Source: Hyphomicrobiales bacterium
Lineage (GTDB): Bacteria; Pseudomonadota; Alphaproteobacteria; Rhizobiales; Aestuariivirgaceae
Direction: 5' to 3'
Length of the DNA stretch: 9,679 nucleotides
NCBI GenBank assembly: GCA_023266715.1
Contig: JAHFPK010000087.1
Location: 1 to 9,679, forward strand
Both the position numbers and the translations under genes were made by a program. The notes under the pieces were generated by a model. The model had not been told where the DNA came from and did no database searches. It saw only the letters and a list, made by a program, of their open reading frames with translations. Below, one piece after another: positions 1 through 5,847 of the stretch; position 1 is the stretch's first letter, and each line of letters opens with the position of its first letter.

Positions 1-336
1 GATGGCCGCCACCTGACCTTTTTGGTCTCAACCCAGCTCGCTCCCTGGCAGCGCGCCCAGATCGGCGGCACCAAGGGCCGCATCGAAATTGAAATTCCTT
101 TCAACGCCCCACCCGACAAGCCCAACCGCTATTTCATCCAGGGCATGCAGATGAACGAAGGCCAATGGATTGAACTTCCCGTGTCCGATCAGTACCAGCT
201 GCAGGCGGAAGCTTTTGGCCGGGTCATTCGAAAAGAAGAGAAGGCGGTCTGGGGTGTTGAAGACGCCATCCAGAACATGAAAATAATCGACGCCTTCTTC
301 CGCTCGGAAAAAAGCGGCAAGTGGGAGAGGCCATAA
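1..336 (+). CDS. Gfo/Idh/MocA-family oxidoreductase, C-terminal fragment (cut by window start)
   Basis: The frame is open from base 1 and ends at TAA 334-336, leaving about 111 C-terminal residues. The TTG at 22 is only an internal codon; the real start lies outside the window. Visible features are the GGTKGRIEIEIPFNAP stretch, typical of the C-terminal alpha/beta substrate domain of NAD(P)-dependent Gfo/Idh/MocA sugar or polyol dehydrogenases, and a closing helix (AIQNMKIIDAFFRS) of the kind that ends these proteins. The Rossmann domain and the EKP catalytic motif are not in the window, so the substrate cannot be named. It converges on the fructokinase-like gene, with a mosaic palindrome between them. 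Family assignment is fairly sure; the specific function is unknown. Neighbouring sugar kinases suggest a carbohydrate substrate, which is inference. Confidence 0.82.
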   Translation, partial: DGRHLTFLVSTQLAPWQRAQIGGTKGRIEIEIPFNAPPDKPNRYFIQGMQMNEGQWIELPVSDQYQLQAEAFGRVIRKEEKAVWGVEDAIQNMKIIDAFFRSEKSGKWERP

Positions 337-376
337 CACCTCATCATCCTTATATGCGATGATAGTCACTATTTTT

Positions 377-518
377 CCTCGCCCCTTGGGGGAGAGGAAG
401 GGGCCCAACACGCCAGTGTTGGGAAGGTGAGGGGGAGCAGGTCTTGCAATTGAATCGCCTGTTCCCCCTCATCCTCCCAAGCTTCGCTTGGGCCCCGCCT
501 TCTCCCCGCTGGGGAGAA
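377..518. repeat. Mosaic palindromic intergenic repeat (RIME-like)
   Basis: Two arms of 63-67 bases (377-443 and 456-518) are imperfect reverse complements around a short spacer containing CAATTG. The inner ends match best: TGAGGGGGAGCAGG at 428-441 pairs with 458-471 with one mismatch. Each arm folds again on itself. CCCAACAC (404-411) pairs with GTGTTGGG (416-423), CCCAAGC (476-482) with GCTTGGG (486-492), and TCTCCCC (501-507) with GGGGAGA (511-517). The outer left arm has a similar stem with one mismatch (377-397). This composition, with TCTCCCC-loop-GGGGAGA hairpins, resembles the Rhizobium-specific intergenic mosaic elements known from rhizobial genomes; that identity is from memory. 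It sits between convergent genes, where it could end transcription from both sides. No coding capacity is credible. Confidence 0.8.
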
Positions 519-561
519 AGAAAGTTGGGGGAAATTCGTTTCAAATAAGGTTGATCACGCG

Positions 562-1443
562 CTAATCCCACAATCTCGCCGCGCCTCGCACGCCGCTTTT
601 TTCGCCGTGGTTGGCGCGCACGACCTTGGCCACTGCCGTTCCCGAAAAACTGTAACGCGAGATCAGCGGCGGCAGTTGCTCCACCAGTTCCGGCAATTCA
701 TTGAGGCCGCCGCCGATGACAAACACATCGGGGTCGACCACGCAGGCAATATTTGCTGCCACCCGGGCGAAACGGTCCTGCAACCGTTGCAACGAGGCGC
801 TTGCCTTTGCATCGCCCCTGCGCGCCCGCGCCACAATCTCCTTGCTCGTGATATTTTCTCCGGTCGCATGTGAGTGATCGCGCTGCAATCCCGTGCCTGA
901 AACATATTGCTCGGCACATCCCTTCTTTCCACAAAAGCATGGCAGCAACGGCCATTCGCTTTCATTGGGCCACGGGAGGGCCGTGTGGCCAAATTCTCCG
1001 GCCTCGCCGTTGGCGCCCACCACCAATTTGCCATTCACCACAAGACCGCCGCCAAGCGCAGTGCCTACGGTGAAGAATGCCACAACCGAATAGCCTTGCC
1101 CCGCCCCGTCAATGGCCTCCGAAAGCGCAAAGCAATTGGCGTCATTCTCCATTTTCACATTGCGTCCGATGGCGGTTTCAAGATCGCGCTGAAACGGCTT
1201 GCCATTGCAGAACAGAAGATTTGAGTTGCGCCACAAATTCGTTTTGCGCGAATTGGAACCGGGTGACCCGATGCCTACGCTGCCCTCGCCGGCCTCATGC
1301 ACGAGCGCTCCTATCGCCGAGACCACGCCTTCATATGTCTTGGGCGTCGCCACGCGTTTTTCAAAAACCGTTTCACCCGCAGCCGAAAGTGCGATGGCAT
1401 CGATCTTCGTGCCACCGAGGTCAATGCCGATGCGGTTGCTCAT
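562..1443 (-). CDS. ROK-family sugar kinase, probable fructokinase (Mak/Frk-like)
   Basis: This 293-residue cytosolic kinase has the usual ROK length and would transfer phosphate from ATP to the 6-hydroxyl of a hexose. Visible motifs are the N-terminal phosphate loop DLGGTK (8-13), the catalytic Asp101 in ENDAN, the GEFGH segment ending in His153, and the zinc-binding CFCGKKGC (Cys169, 171, 176). The second nucleotide motif IGGG lies at 243-246, and the C-terminus reads GVRGAARLW. The segments NGKPFQRDL, ANGEAGEFGHTALPW and PCFCGKKGCAEQYVSGTGL resemble E. coli Mak (fructokinase) more than NagK, so fructose is the favoured substrate, though N-acetylglucosamine or mannose is possible. The usual GTGxGGG motif reads GTALGGG here (127-133). 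Its ATG (1443) overlaps the cupin stop by 4 bases, so it is the last gene of the operon and probably translationally coupled. Confidence 0.87.
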   Translation of the reverse strand: MSNRIGIDLGGTKIDAIALSAAGETVFEKRVATPKTYEGVVSAIGALVHEAGEGSVGIGSPGSNSRKTNLWRNSNLLFCNGKPFQRDLETAIGRNVKMENDANCFALSEAIDGAGQGYSVVAFFTVGTALGGGLVVNGKLVVGANGEAGEFGHTALPWPNESEWPLLPCFCGKKGCAEQYVSGTGLQRDHSHATGENITSKEIVARARRGDAKASASLQRLQDRFARVAANIACVVDPDVFVIGGGLNELPELVEQLPPLISRYSFSGTAVAKVVRANHGEKSGVRGAARLWD

Positions 1444-1781
1444 GTCCGGTTGTAAACATCATCATAGCGGATGATGTCATCCTCGCCGAGGTAATCGCCG
1501 AATTGCACTTCAATAATTTCCACCATCCCGTTGCTATTGTTTTCGAGCCGGTGTTTTTGGCCTTTTGGAACATCAATATGTTGCGAGCGTGACAAATCCT
1601 GCACCCTGTCACCGACGGTGACGGTCGCAATTCCTGTCACCACCGTCCAATGCTCGCCGCGATGCTTGTGGCTTTGCAAAGACAGCCTGCCGCCCGGATT
1701 GACGGCAATGCGCTTCACCTTGAAGCCCGCGCCCTCATCAAGAATATAAAACGATCCCCACGGCCGCGTCTCGCTATACAT
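1440..1781 (-). CDS. Stand-alone type II mannose-6-phosphate isomerase cupin
   Basis: This 113-residue single-domain cupin matches the C-terminal isomerase domain of the bifunctional ManC/AlgA enzymes but lacks the GDP-mannose pyrophosphorylase domain. It begins with the characteristic RPWGSFYILDEG (6-17) and has the metal-binding block QSHKHRGEHW (36-45, with His38, His40, His44). His77 lies in the second cupin motif, and the protein ends with YLGEDDIIRYDDVYNR (98-112). It probably interconverts mannose 6-phosphate and fructose 6-phosphate in the cytoplasm with a divalent metal. The ATG at 1781 is chosen over the TTG at 1787 because AAGGA lies 7 bases before the ATG but only 1 base before the TTG. 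The gene overlaps the xylB end by 8 bases and the kinase start by 4. A non-catalytic sugar-binding role cannot be excluded. Confidence 0.83.
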   Translation of the reverse strand: MYSETRPWGSFYILDEGAGFKVKRIAVNPGGRLSLQSHKHRGEHWTVVTGIATVTVGDRVQDLSRSQHIDVPKGQKHRLENNSNGMVEIIEVQFGDYLGEDDIIRYDDVYNRT

Positions 1782-3255
1782 TGCCAATTCCTTTCAATGC
1801 GCCATAGAGTGCGCGAAAATCTCCTAGCCGATCCGCATAGGCTTTGGAAAGTGCGGGGTCAGGCTCCAGACGCATGAGCGGCTTTGGCTTGCTGCAGACC
1901 TCGGCCGGCGCTTCTCCCGAAACCGCAAGCCGTGCCAGCCGTGCGGCACCAAAGGCAGCGCCGAGTTCCGCTCCCTTGCAAATTGTTATCCTGCGCTTGA
2001 GCACATTTGCGATGAGTTGCACCCAGAATCTGCTGCGCGTGCCGCCGCCAACCACCAGAAGTTCCGCCACGCGCGTTCCGCTTTGCTCCAGAACGTCCTG
2101 GCAATCGGCAAGGGATAAAGCCACGCCTTCAAGCACTGCCAGCGCCAAATCCTCCGGCGTTGTGCCCGCATGGAGGCCGTGAAAGGCAGCCCGTGCATGG
2201 GGATCGTTATGGGGTGTGCGTTCTCCGCTGAGATAGGGCAGAAAAAGAATGCGCCCCGGTCCGTGATAGCGCCGTTGGGTTCGTTGCAAAAGATTTTGAA
2301 TGTTTCCACCCTGCAGGATTTCACTCAGCCAGTTAAGCGGACCGGCCCCGTTCAACAGCGCTGCAACCTGATACCAGAGATCGGGCAGGCCATGGCACGG
2401 GGCCTGTATCATCTGTTCGGGGCGCGGGCGGAAATTCTTCGTTGTCACAAAATACTGTGCTGAGGTTCCAAGCGAAATAAACCCGTCGCCGTCATGAATG
2501 GCGCCAATGCCAATGGCTGAGGCAGCGGCATCGCCGGCCCCCGCTGCAATCGGAAGTCCCGAAGGCAGGCCAAGAAGGTGGGCCGCCGATTTGGAAAGTT
2601 GGGCGGATGCTTTTAGCCCCTCGTCTATGCGGGGAAGATTTTCAAGCTTGATGCCGCAAGCCTCCATTAGAACCGGCGACCATTTCCGCTGGCCAACATC
2701 GAGAAGCAGCATGCCGGAGGCATCGCAAGGATCGGTGATGAACGCATTGCTCATTTTGAAACGCAGAAAATCCTTGGGCGCTAAAAGCATGGCAAGGCGC
2801 TTGAAAATCTTTGGCTCATGGGCCTGGAGCCAAAGAAGCTTTGGTGCGGTGAAGCCGGCGACGGCGGTAACACCGGCGATTTGTCCAATAGTGGGAACTT
2901 TCTTGTTGAGGTCCGCCGCTTCCAGCCATGCGCGCCCGTCATTCCAAAGGATTGCCGGACGTAGCACCTCTCCAGCCGCATCCAGAGCGACAGCCCCATG
3001 CATTTGCCCGGAAAGCCCGATGGCGGAAATGCGCGACCATTCGTTTCTGTGCTTGAAACGAAGAATTTTGCAGGCCTTTTGCAATCCGGCCCACCAGTCC
3101 TTTGGGTTTTGTTCTGACCACAGGGGCTGCGGCCGCGCAATCGGCAATTTGACTTCAGTGAGCCCTACAACGCGTTGTTTATGATCGGTAATTATGCACT
3201 TGAGCGTCGTGGTCCCGAGGTCGATGCCAAGATAGGTGGAAATGCTGAAAGCCAT
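1774..3255 (-). CDS. xylB: Xylulokinase (FGGY family)
   Basis: The 493-residue product would phosphorylate D-xylulose to xylulose 5-phosphate for the pentose phosphate pathway. It matches E. coli XylB (484 residues) along its length. GIDLGTTTLK (10-19) carries the first catalytic-site Asp12, followed by PLWSEQNPKDWW, the sugar-contacting SGQMHG (82-87) and RPAILWNDGR. AGAGDAAASA contains the proposed catalytic base Asp242, and LPYLSGERTPHND lies at 339-351 with VGGGTRS at 402-408. E. coli has GGGDNAAG where this protein has GAGDAAAS. The ATG at 3255 is preferred to an in-frame TTG at 3312 because the 19 added residues are unlike the family N-terminus. The ribosome binding site is weak. A minus-strand TATAAC (3328-3323) could be a -10 element, but I see no convincing -35. 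It is first in the xylB-cupin-kinase operon, which suggests polyol or pentose catabolism. Confidence 0.93.
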   Translation of the reverse strand: MAFSISTYLGIDLGTTTLKCIITDHKQRVVGLTEVKLPIARPQPLWSEQNPKDWWAGLQKACKILRFKHRNEWSRISAIGLSGQMHGAVALDAAGEVLRPAILWNDGRAWLEAADLNKKVPTIGQIAGVTAVAGFTAPKLLWLQAHEPKIFKRLAMLLAPKDFLRFKMSNAFITDPCDASGMLLLDVGQRKWSPVLMEACGIKLENLPRIDEGLKASAQLSKSAAHLLGLPSGLPIAAGAGDAAASAIGIGAIHDGDGFISLGTSAQYFVTTKNFRPRPEQMIQAPCHGLPDLWYQVAALLNGAGPLNWLSEILQGGNIQNLLQRTQRRYHGPGRILFLPYLSGERTPHNDPHARAAFHGLHAGTTPEDLALAVLEGVALSLADCQDVLEQSGTRVAELLVVGGGTRSRFWVQLIANVLKRRITICKGAELGAAFGAARLARLAVSGEAPAEVCSKPKPLMRLEPDPALSKAYADRLGDFRALYGALKGIGNV

Positions 3256-3363
3256 GGTCGCCCATATAAATAGGTCGTTCCAACCCTTGTCTACAGAGCA
3301 ATTGACGGGCAAGCCAAGCCTCGTTATAAGCCGCCCATCTCAATGACTGGGAATGCTGGGCTA

Positions 3364-3391
3364 TTGGCAAATCGCTGATAGCTTTTATGTT
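3364..3391 (+). promoter_or_regulatory. Probable sigma70-type promoter of rpsT
   Basis: TTGGCA (3364-3369, 5 of 6 to TTGACA) is followed after 16 bases by TATGTT (3386-3391, 4 of 6 to TATAAT). Transcription would start near 3398, giving a leader of about 37 bases before the rpsT ATG. It lies in the 179-base gap between the divergent xylB and rpsT genes. No other pair in the gap on this strand looks as good. It is a by-eye prediction only. Confidence 0.5.
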
Positions 3392-3434
3392 ATTCCGGTT
3401 TGTTTGATCCGCTTAAAGTGATTAGGAAAGTTAA

Positions 3435-3701
3435 ATGGCCAATACGAAGTCGGCAAAGAAGGCAACGCGGGCTTCCGCCCGCCGCGCCACAGTAAACAAA
3501 AACCGGGTGAGCCGGGTTCGCGGCTCTGTCCGCAAGGTGGAAGAAGCCATCAGCGCGGGAAACAAGCAGGCCGCGGAAGTTGCCATGAAGGCTGCGGAGC
3601 CGGAGCTCATGCGCGGCGCCCAGAAGGGCATTTTCCATAAGAACACCGCTTCGCGCAAAATTTCGCGCCTTGTCAGCCGTATCCGGGCTCTTATCGCCTG
3701 A
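3435..3701 (+). CDS. rpsT: 30S ribosomal protein S20
   Basis: The 88-residue, strongly basic product has the usual S20 length and composition. The N-terminus MANTKSAKKATRASARR and the C-terminal part FHKNTASRKISRLVSRIRALIA are characteristic of the family. S20 is a primary binder of 16S rRNA during assembly of the small subunit. The ATG at 3435 follows AGGAAAG (3424-3430), a clear ribosome binding site. It has its own probable promoter upstream and a strong intrinsic terminator 23 bases after the stop, so it is most likely monocistronic. An rpsT gene just upstream of dnaA is a familiar arrangement in many Alphaproteobacteria. A perfect DnaA box starts 3 bases after its stop codon. Confidence 0.97.
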   Translation: MANTKSAKKATRASARRATVNKNRVSRVRGSVRKVEEAISAGNKQAAEVAMKAAEPELMRGAQKGIFHKNTASRKISRLVSRIRALIA

Positions 3702-3704
3702 TAT

Positions 3705-3713
3705 TTATCCACA
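3705..3713 (+). promoter_or_regulatory. Perfect consensus DnaA box
   Basis: The sequence is TTATCCACA, the high-affinity DnaA 9-mer (as in E. coli R1/R4). It lies directly after the rpsT stop codon and before the rpsT terminator, on the side facing dnaA. I found no other perfect copy in the rpsT-dnaA gap. Copies with one mismatch are TGATTCACA (3926-3934, plus strand) and TTCTTCACA (4251-4243, minus strand). Its position fits dnaA autoregulation or an origin element. Confidence 0.7.
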
Positions 3714-3723
3714 TATCTTTTTG

Positions 3724-3760
3724 AAAACGCGCCGTGATTTGCTCCGGCGCGTTTTTGTTT
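3724..3760 (+). terminator. Intrinsic terminator of rpsT
   Basis: AAAACGCGCCG (3724-3734) pairs perfectly over 11 bases with CGGCGCGTTTT (3745-3755) around a 10-base loop. A T-rich tail (TTTTTGTTT) follows, with its first bases inside the stem. It is a textbook rho-independent terminator 23 bases after the rpsT stop codon. Because the stem starts with A and ends with T runs, it could also work in reverse, but no minus-strand gene runs into it. Confidence 0.9.
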
Positions 3761-3786
3761 GTCCGCTGACTGACTAACTTTGGCAC

Positions 3787-3803
3787 AATTTTTATTTATA
3801 TTA
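3787..3803. other. A/T-only run, candidate unwinding element
   Basis: Seventeen consecutive bases are A or T, inside a 34-base stretch (3776-3809) with only seven or eight G/C, while the surroundings are G+C-rich. It lies about 75 bases from the perfect DnaA box at 3705. That arrangement is compatible with a DNA unwinding element, but AT-rich promoter upstream DNA would look the same. Confidence 0.3.
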
Positions 3804-3917
3804 CAAAGGCTTGAGCAATCGGGGTTGCAGCTCGCGCCAGCCTGCACGTGATTGCCCGGATTCGCGCGGCCTTTTCTTTTGATGTTGCAATGCACCGGAT
3901 TTACCGGCAGCGCCTCG

Positions 3918-3934
3918 TCACAGTGTGATTCACA
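3918..3934. repeat. Alternating TCACA/TGTGA units
   Basis: TCACA (3918-3922), TGTGA (3924-3928) and TCACA (3930-3934) follow one another with single-base spacers, making two overlapping perfect 11-base palindromes. The last unit is part of TGATTCACA, one mismatch from a DnaA box, and a GATTC site (3927-3931) lies within it. It could be a protein-binding site upstream of dnaA. The spacing does not fit a CRP site, which needs TGTGA-N6-TCACA. Confidence 0.4.
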
Positions 3935-4131
3935 AAGGCACATCATAGAGTTAGCAAAAGTCAATAATTTTTGCCGAAAACCGCCGCATCTCCAAGCTCG
4001 CTCCGTGTACGGAACAACACGGGATTCATCTTGCAGTGTGTCACTTTGCTTTTGTAGGTTCCGCCTGAACGCTGCTGACGGACGGCCAGAATGCAGCGAG
4101 TCATAATAAGTGTGGGATGCGTGAAATGAAA

Positions 4132-4159
4132 TGTCAGAATGTGGGGCTATTTTCTGACA
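4132..4159. promoter_or_regulatory. Perfect dyad TGTCAGAA-N12-TTCTGACA, possible operator
   Basis: TGTCAGAA (4132-4139) and TTCTGACA (4152-4159) are exact reverse complements separated by 12 bases, about 170 bases upstream of the dnaA ATG. No T-run follows, so a terminator is unlikely. The spacing fits binding of a dimeric regulator or a hairpin in the dnaA leader. I do not recognise the motif. A GAGTC site follows at 4162-4166. Confidence 0.45.
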
Positions 4160-4327
4160 CGGAGTCCAATTGGGCGTTTAAGGGCGGGTAGGTTCTCCAA
4201 GTTGTAAGTTTGAGGCGTCGTACAGGCGTGGATTGTTCTTTGTGTGAAGAACGATGCCAAATTTTTGTGTCTGAAGCGTCCAAAGAAATTTGATTTGAAG
4301 CAATGCAACGAGAGAGTGCACAGAAAA

Positions 4328-5755
4328 ATGACTGAATTAACAGTTGACCTGAAACAGAAATGGCAGCGCGTTTTGCAAAGGCTGCGCGCCGAATTGGGAG
4401 ACGATCTTTTTACCAGCTGGTTTGGCCGCATGGATGCGGAAGATCTCAATAACCTGAAACTTATCGTCTCGGTTCCGACCCGCTTTCTGAAGAGCTGGAT
4501 TGAGAACCACTATGTGGCCAAGCTGCAAAAAGTTGCGGAATTCGAGTTCGGCCAGCTTGATACCGTTCAAGTGCGCGTGCGCGGCCAGGTCACTCCGCCC
4601 CGTGCTGCCGAAATTGCCGAGCGGCCGGTTGAAAAATCCCGCGCCTCATTTGATGAGCAACGGGCAGGTGCCAATTCGCACGCCGGCTTTCTGAATCACG
4701 GTGAGCGCAACACGCCGCTCGATTCAACCCAGACCTTTGACAGCTTTGTGGTGGGAACCTCCAATCAGTTGGCCCATGCGGCGGCTTGCCGTGTAACGGA
4801 CGCCAGCCATGGCGCACCCGTCACCTTCAATCCCCTGTTCATTCATTCCGCTGCGGGCCTTGGCAAAACCCATCTGCTGAATGCCATTGGCCACCGCATC
4901 CGCGACATTCATCCCGAGCGCAAGATCCTGTTCCTGACCGCCGAGCGTTTCATGTACAGTTTCATCCAGGCGCTCCGCCAGCGCGATACGCTATCCTTCA
5001 AGGACCAGTTCCAGTCCGTCGATGTGCTGTTGATTGACGACTTCCAGTTCCTGCAGGGCAAGACCATGCAGCAGGAATTCTGCCACACGTTTAATTCGCT
5101 GGTGGATTCCAGGCGGCAGGTGATTGTGGCGGCCGATGTGCCGCCATCCCAGCTTGATACCATTGACCAGCGCATGCGCTCCAGGCTCATGGGCGGCCTT
5201 GTCATTGATATTGAACTGCCCGATCTCGAATTGCGCCGCAAAATTGTCTTGAGCCGTTACGTCGCGATGAACAGCCGCGATCATTCGGTCGTGATTCCCG
5301 ATGAGGTTCTGGAATTTGTCGCCAACCGGATAACCGGCGGGGGCCGCGAGCTTGAAGGTGCCTTGAACCGGGTGGTTGCCTATCAGCAGTTCAACAGGTC
5401 GGCGATCACGCTTGATCTCGCCTCCATGGTCCTGCGTGACATGTCGGCCAACCCCGATCAATGCCGGATCAAGATTGATGACATTCTGAAAATCGTCGGG
5501 CGTCATTTCAATGTGGCGCGCACCGATCTTCTCTCGCCGCGCCGCGCCCGTTCCATTGTGATGCCCCGCCAGGTAGGCATGTATCTCGCCAAGAAAATGA
5601 CCTCGCGCTCGCTTCCTGAAATCGGCCGCAGGTTCGGGGGCAGGGATCATTCAACCGTGCTCCATGCGGTGCGCAAGATTGATGACGAGATCAAGACCGA
5701 TGACAGGCTGGCCAAGGAAGTGGCCCTGCTGATCCGCCTGGTTGAACAACAGTAG
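4328..5755 (+). CDS. dnaA: Chromosomal replication initiator protein DnaA
   Basis: The 475-residue product binds DnaA boxes at oriC and opens the duplex, then loads DnaB helicase. Domain I is at about 5-65 (KQKWQRVLQRLRAELGDDLFTSWFGRM), followed by a short variable linker. The AAA+ domain has Walker A SAAGLGKT (174-181), Walker B LLIDDF with Asp237/238, the arginine-finger region RMRSRL (Arg286) and sensor II GGGRELEGALNRV with Arg340. Domain IV carries the DNA-binding signature GGRDHSTVLHA (437-447). The first glycine of the P-loop is Ser here. The ATG at 4328 gives a normal N-terminus. The frame stays open to a GTG at 4244 and another at 4316, but the extra 28 basic residues are unlike the family. 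The ribosome binding site is weak (GAGAG about 11 bases upstream). Confidence 0.96.
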   Translation: MTELTVDLKQKWQRVLQRLRAELGDDLFTSWFGRMDAEDLNNLKLIVSVPTRFLKSWIENHYVAKLQKVAEFEFGQLDTVQVRVRGQVTPPRAAEIAERPVEKSRASFDEQRAGANSHAGFLNHGERNTPLDSTQTFDSFVVGTSNQLAHAAACRVTDASHGAPVTFNPLFIHSAAGLGKTHLLNAIGHRIRDIHPERKILFLTAERFMYSFIQALRQRDTLSFKDQFQSVDVLLIDDFQFLQGKTMQQEFCHTFNSLVDSRRQVIVAADVPPSQLDTIDQRMRSRLMGGLVIDIELPDLELRRKIVLSRYVAMNSRDHSVVIPDEVLEFVANRITGGGRELEGALNRVVAYQQFNRSAITLDLASMVLRDMSANPDQCRIKIDDILKIVGRHFNVARTDLLSPRRARSIVMPRQVGMYLAKKMTSRSLPEIGRRFGGRDHSTVLHAVRKIDDEIKTDDRLAKEVALLIRLVEQQ

Positions 5756-5764
5756 TTTTCCACA
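5756..5764 (+). promoter_or_regulatory. DnaA-box-like site after dnaA
   Basis: TTTTCCACA starts directly after the dnaA stop codon and differs from TTATCCACA at one position. It sits at the start of the 92-base dnaA-dnaN gap. That gap also holds GGGCC (5791-5795)/GGCCC (5805-5809), a small hairpin. It could let DnaA affect dnaN expression, but a single near-match can occur by chance. Confidence 0.3.
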
Positions 5765-5847
5765 GAAAGTCTTGAACGCCGCGCGCTTTCGGGCCATTGT
5801 TTGCGGCCCAGCCATGGGCGGGGTGCAAGGACAGGGGTATTTCCGTT

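Larger units (their letters stand above)
3761..4327. other. Gene-free rpsT-dnaA region; candidate dnaA control region or oriC
   Basis: I see no convincing gene in these 567 bases. An open frame at 3852-4106 has no recognisable product. The region contains a 17-base A/T-only run (3787-3803), the TCACA/TGTGA alternation (3918-3934), a related CAGTGTGTCAC (4034-4044) and the dyad at 4132-4159. A small hairpin CCGTGT/ACACGG lies at 4003-4022. GANTC sites occur at 3859, 3927, 4023, 4098 and 4162. GANTC is the CcrM methylation target in many Alphaproteobacteria, where it affects dnaA expression or replication timing in some species. With the perfect DnaA box at 3705 this looks like replication control DNA. 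However, only a few DnaA boxes are visible, and in several relatives oriC lies elsewhere (for example by hemE), so origin function is a hypothesis. No clear dnaA promoter was found by eye. Confidence 0.45.

Noticed and set aside
3256..3312. TTG start giving a longer xylulokinase
   Set aside because: The 19 extra residues do not resemble the family, whose conserved GIDLGT lies close to the N-terminus when the ATG at 3255 is used.
3413..3434. CtrA-type TTAA repeats before rpsT
   Set aside because: The TTAA/TTAG units are spaced by 5 bases rather than the 7 of the CtrA consensus, and two of them overlap or flank the rpsT ribosome binding site.
3918..3934. CRP/FNR-type binding site
   Set aside because: The half-sites TGTGA and TCACA are separated by one base, whereas CRP needs six, so the match is only to the half-sites.
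3852..4106. Open frame of 84 codons between rpsT and dnaA
   Set aside because: The product is not recognisable, is rich in Cys, Arg and Ser like out-of-frame DNA, has no convincing ribosome binding site, and spans the repeat and GANTC elements.
4254..4274. Six-codon ATG open frame in the dnaA leader, a possible leader peptide
   Set aside because: An ATG with a short frame is expected by chance in a leader of this size, and the GAAGAACG upstream is a poor ribosome binding site.
4244..4327. N-terminal extension of DnaA from GTG 4244
   Set aside because: The extra 28 residues are basic and unlike known DnaA N-termini; the ATG at 4328 gives a normal domain I.
4991..5650. Minus-strand open frame of 219 codons opposite dnaA
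   Set aside because: It is antisense to conserved AAA+ and DNA-binding domain codons of dnaA, with no recognisable motif of its own.
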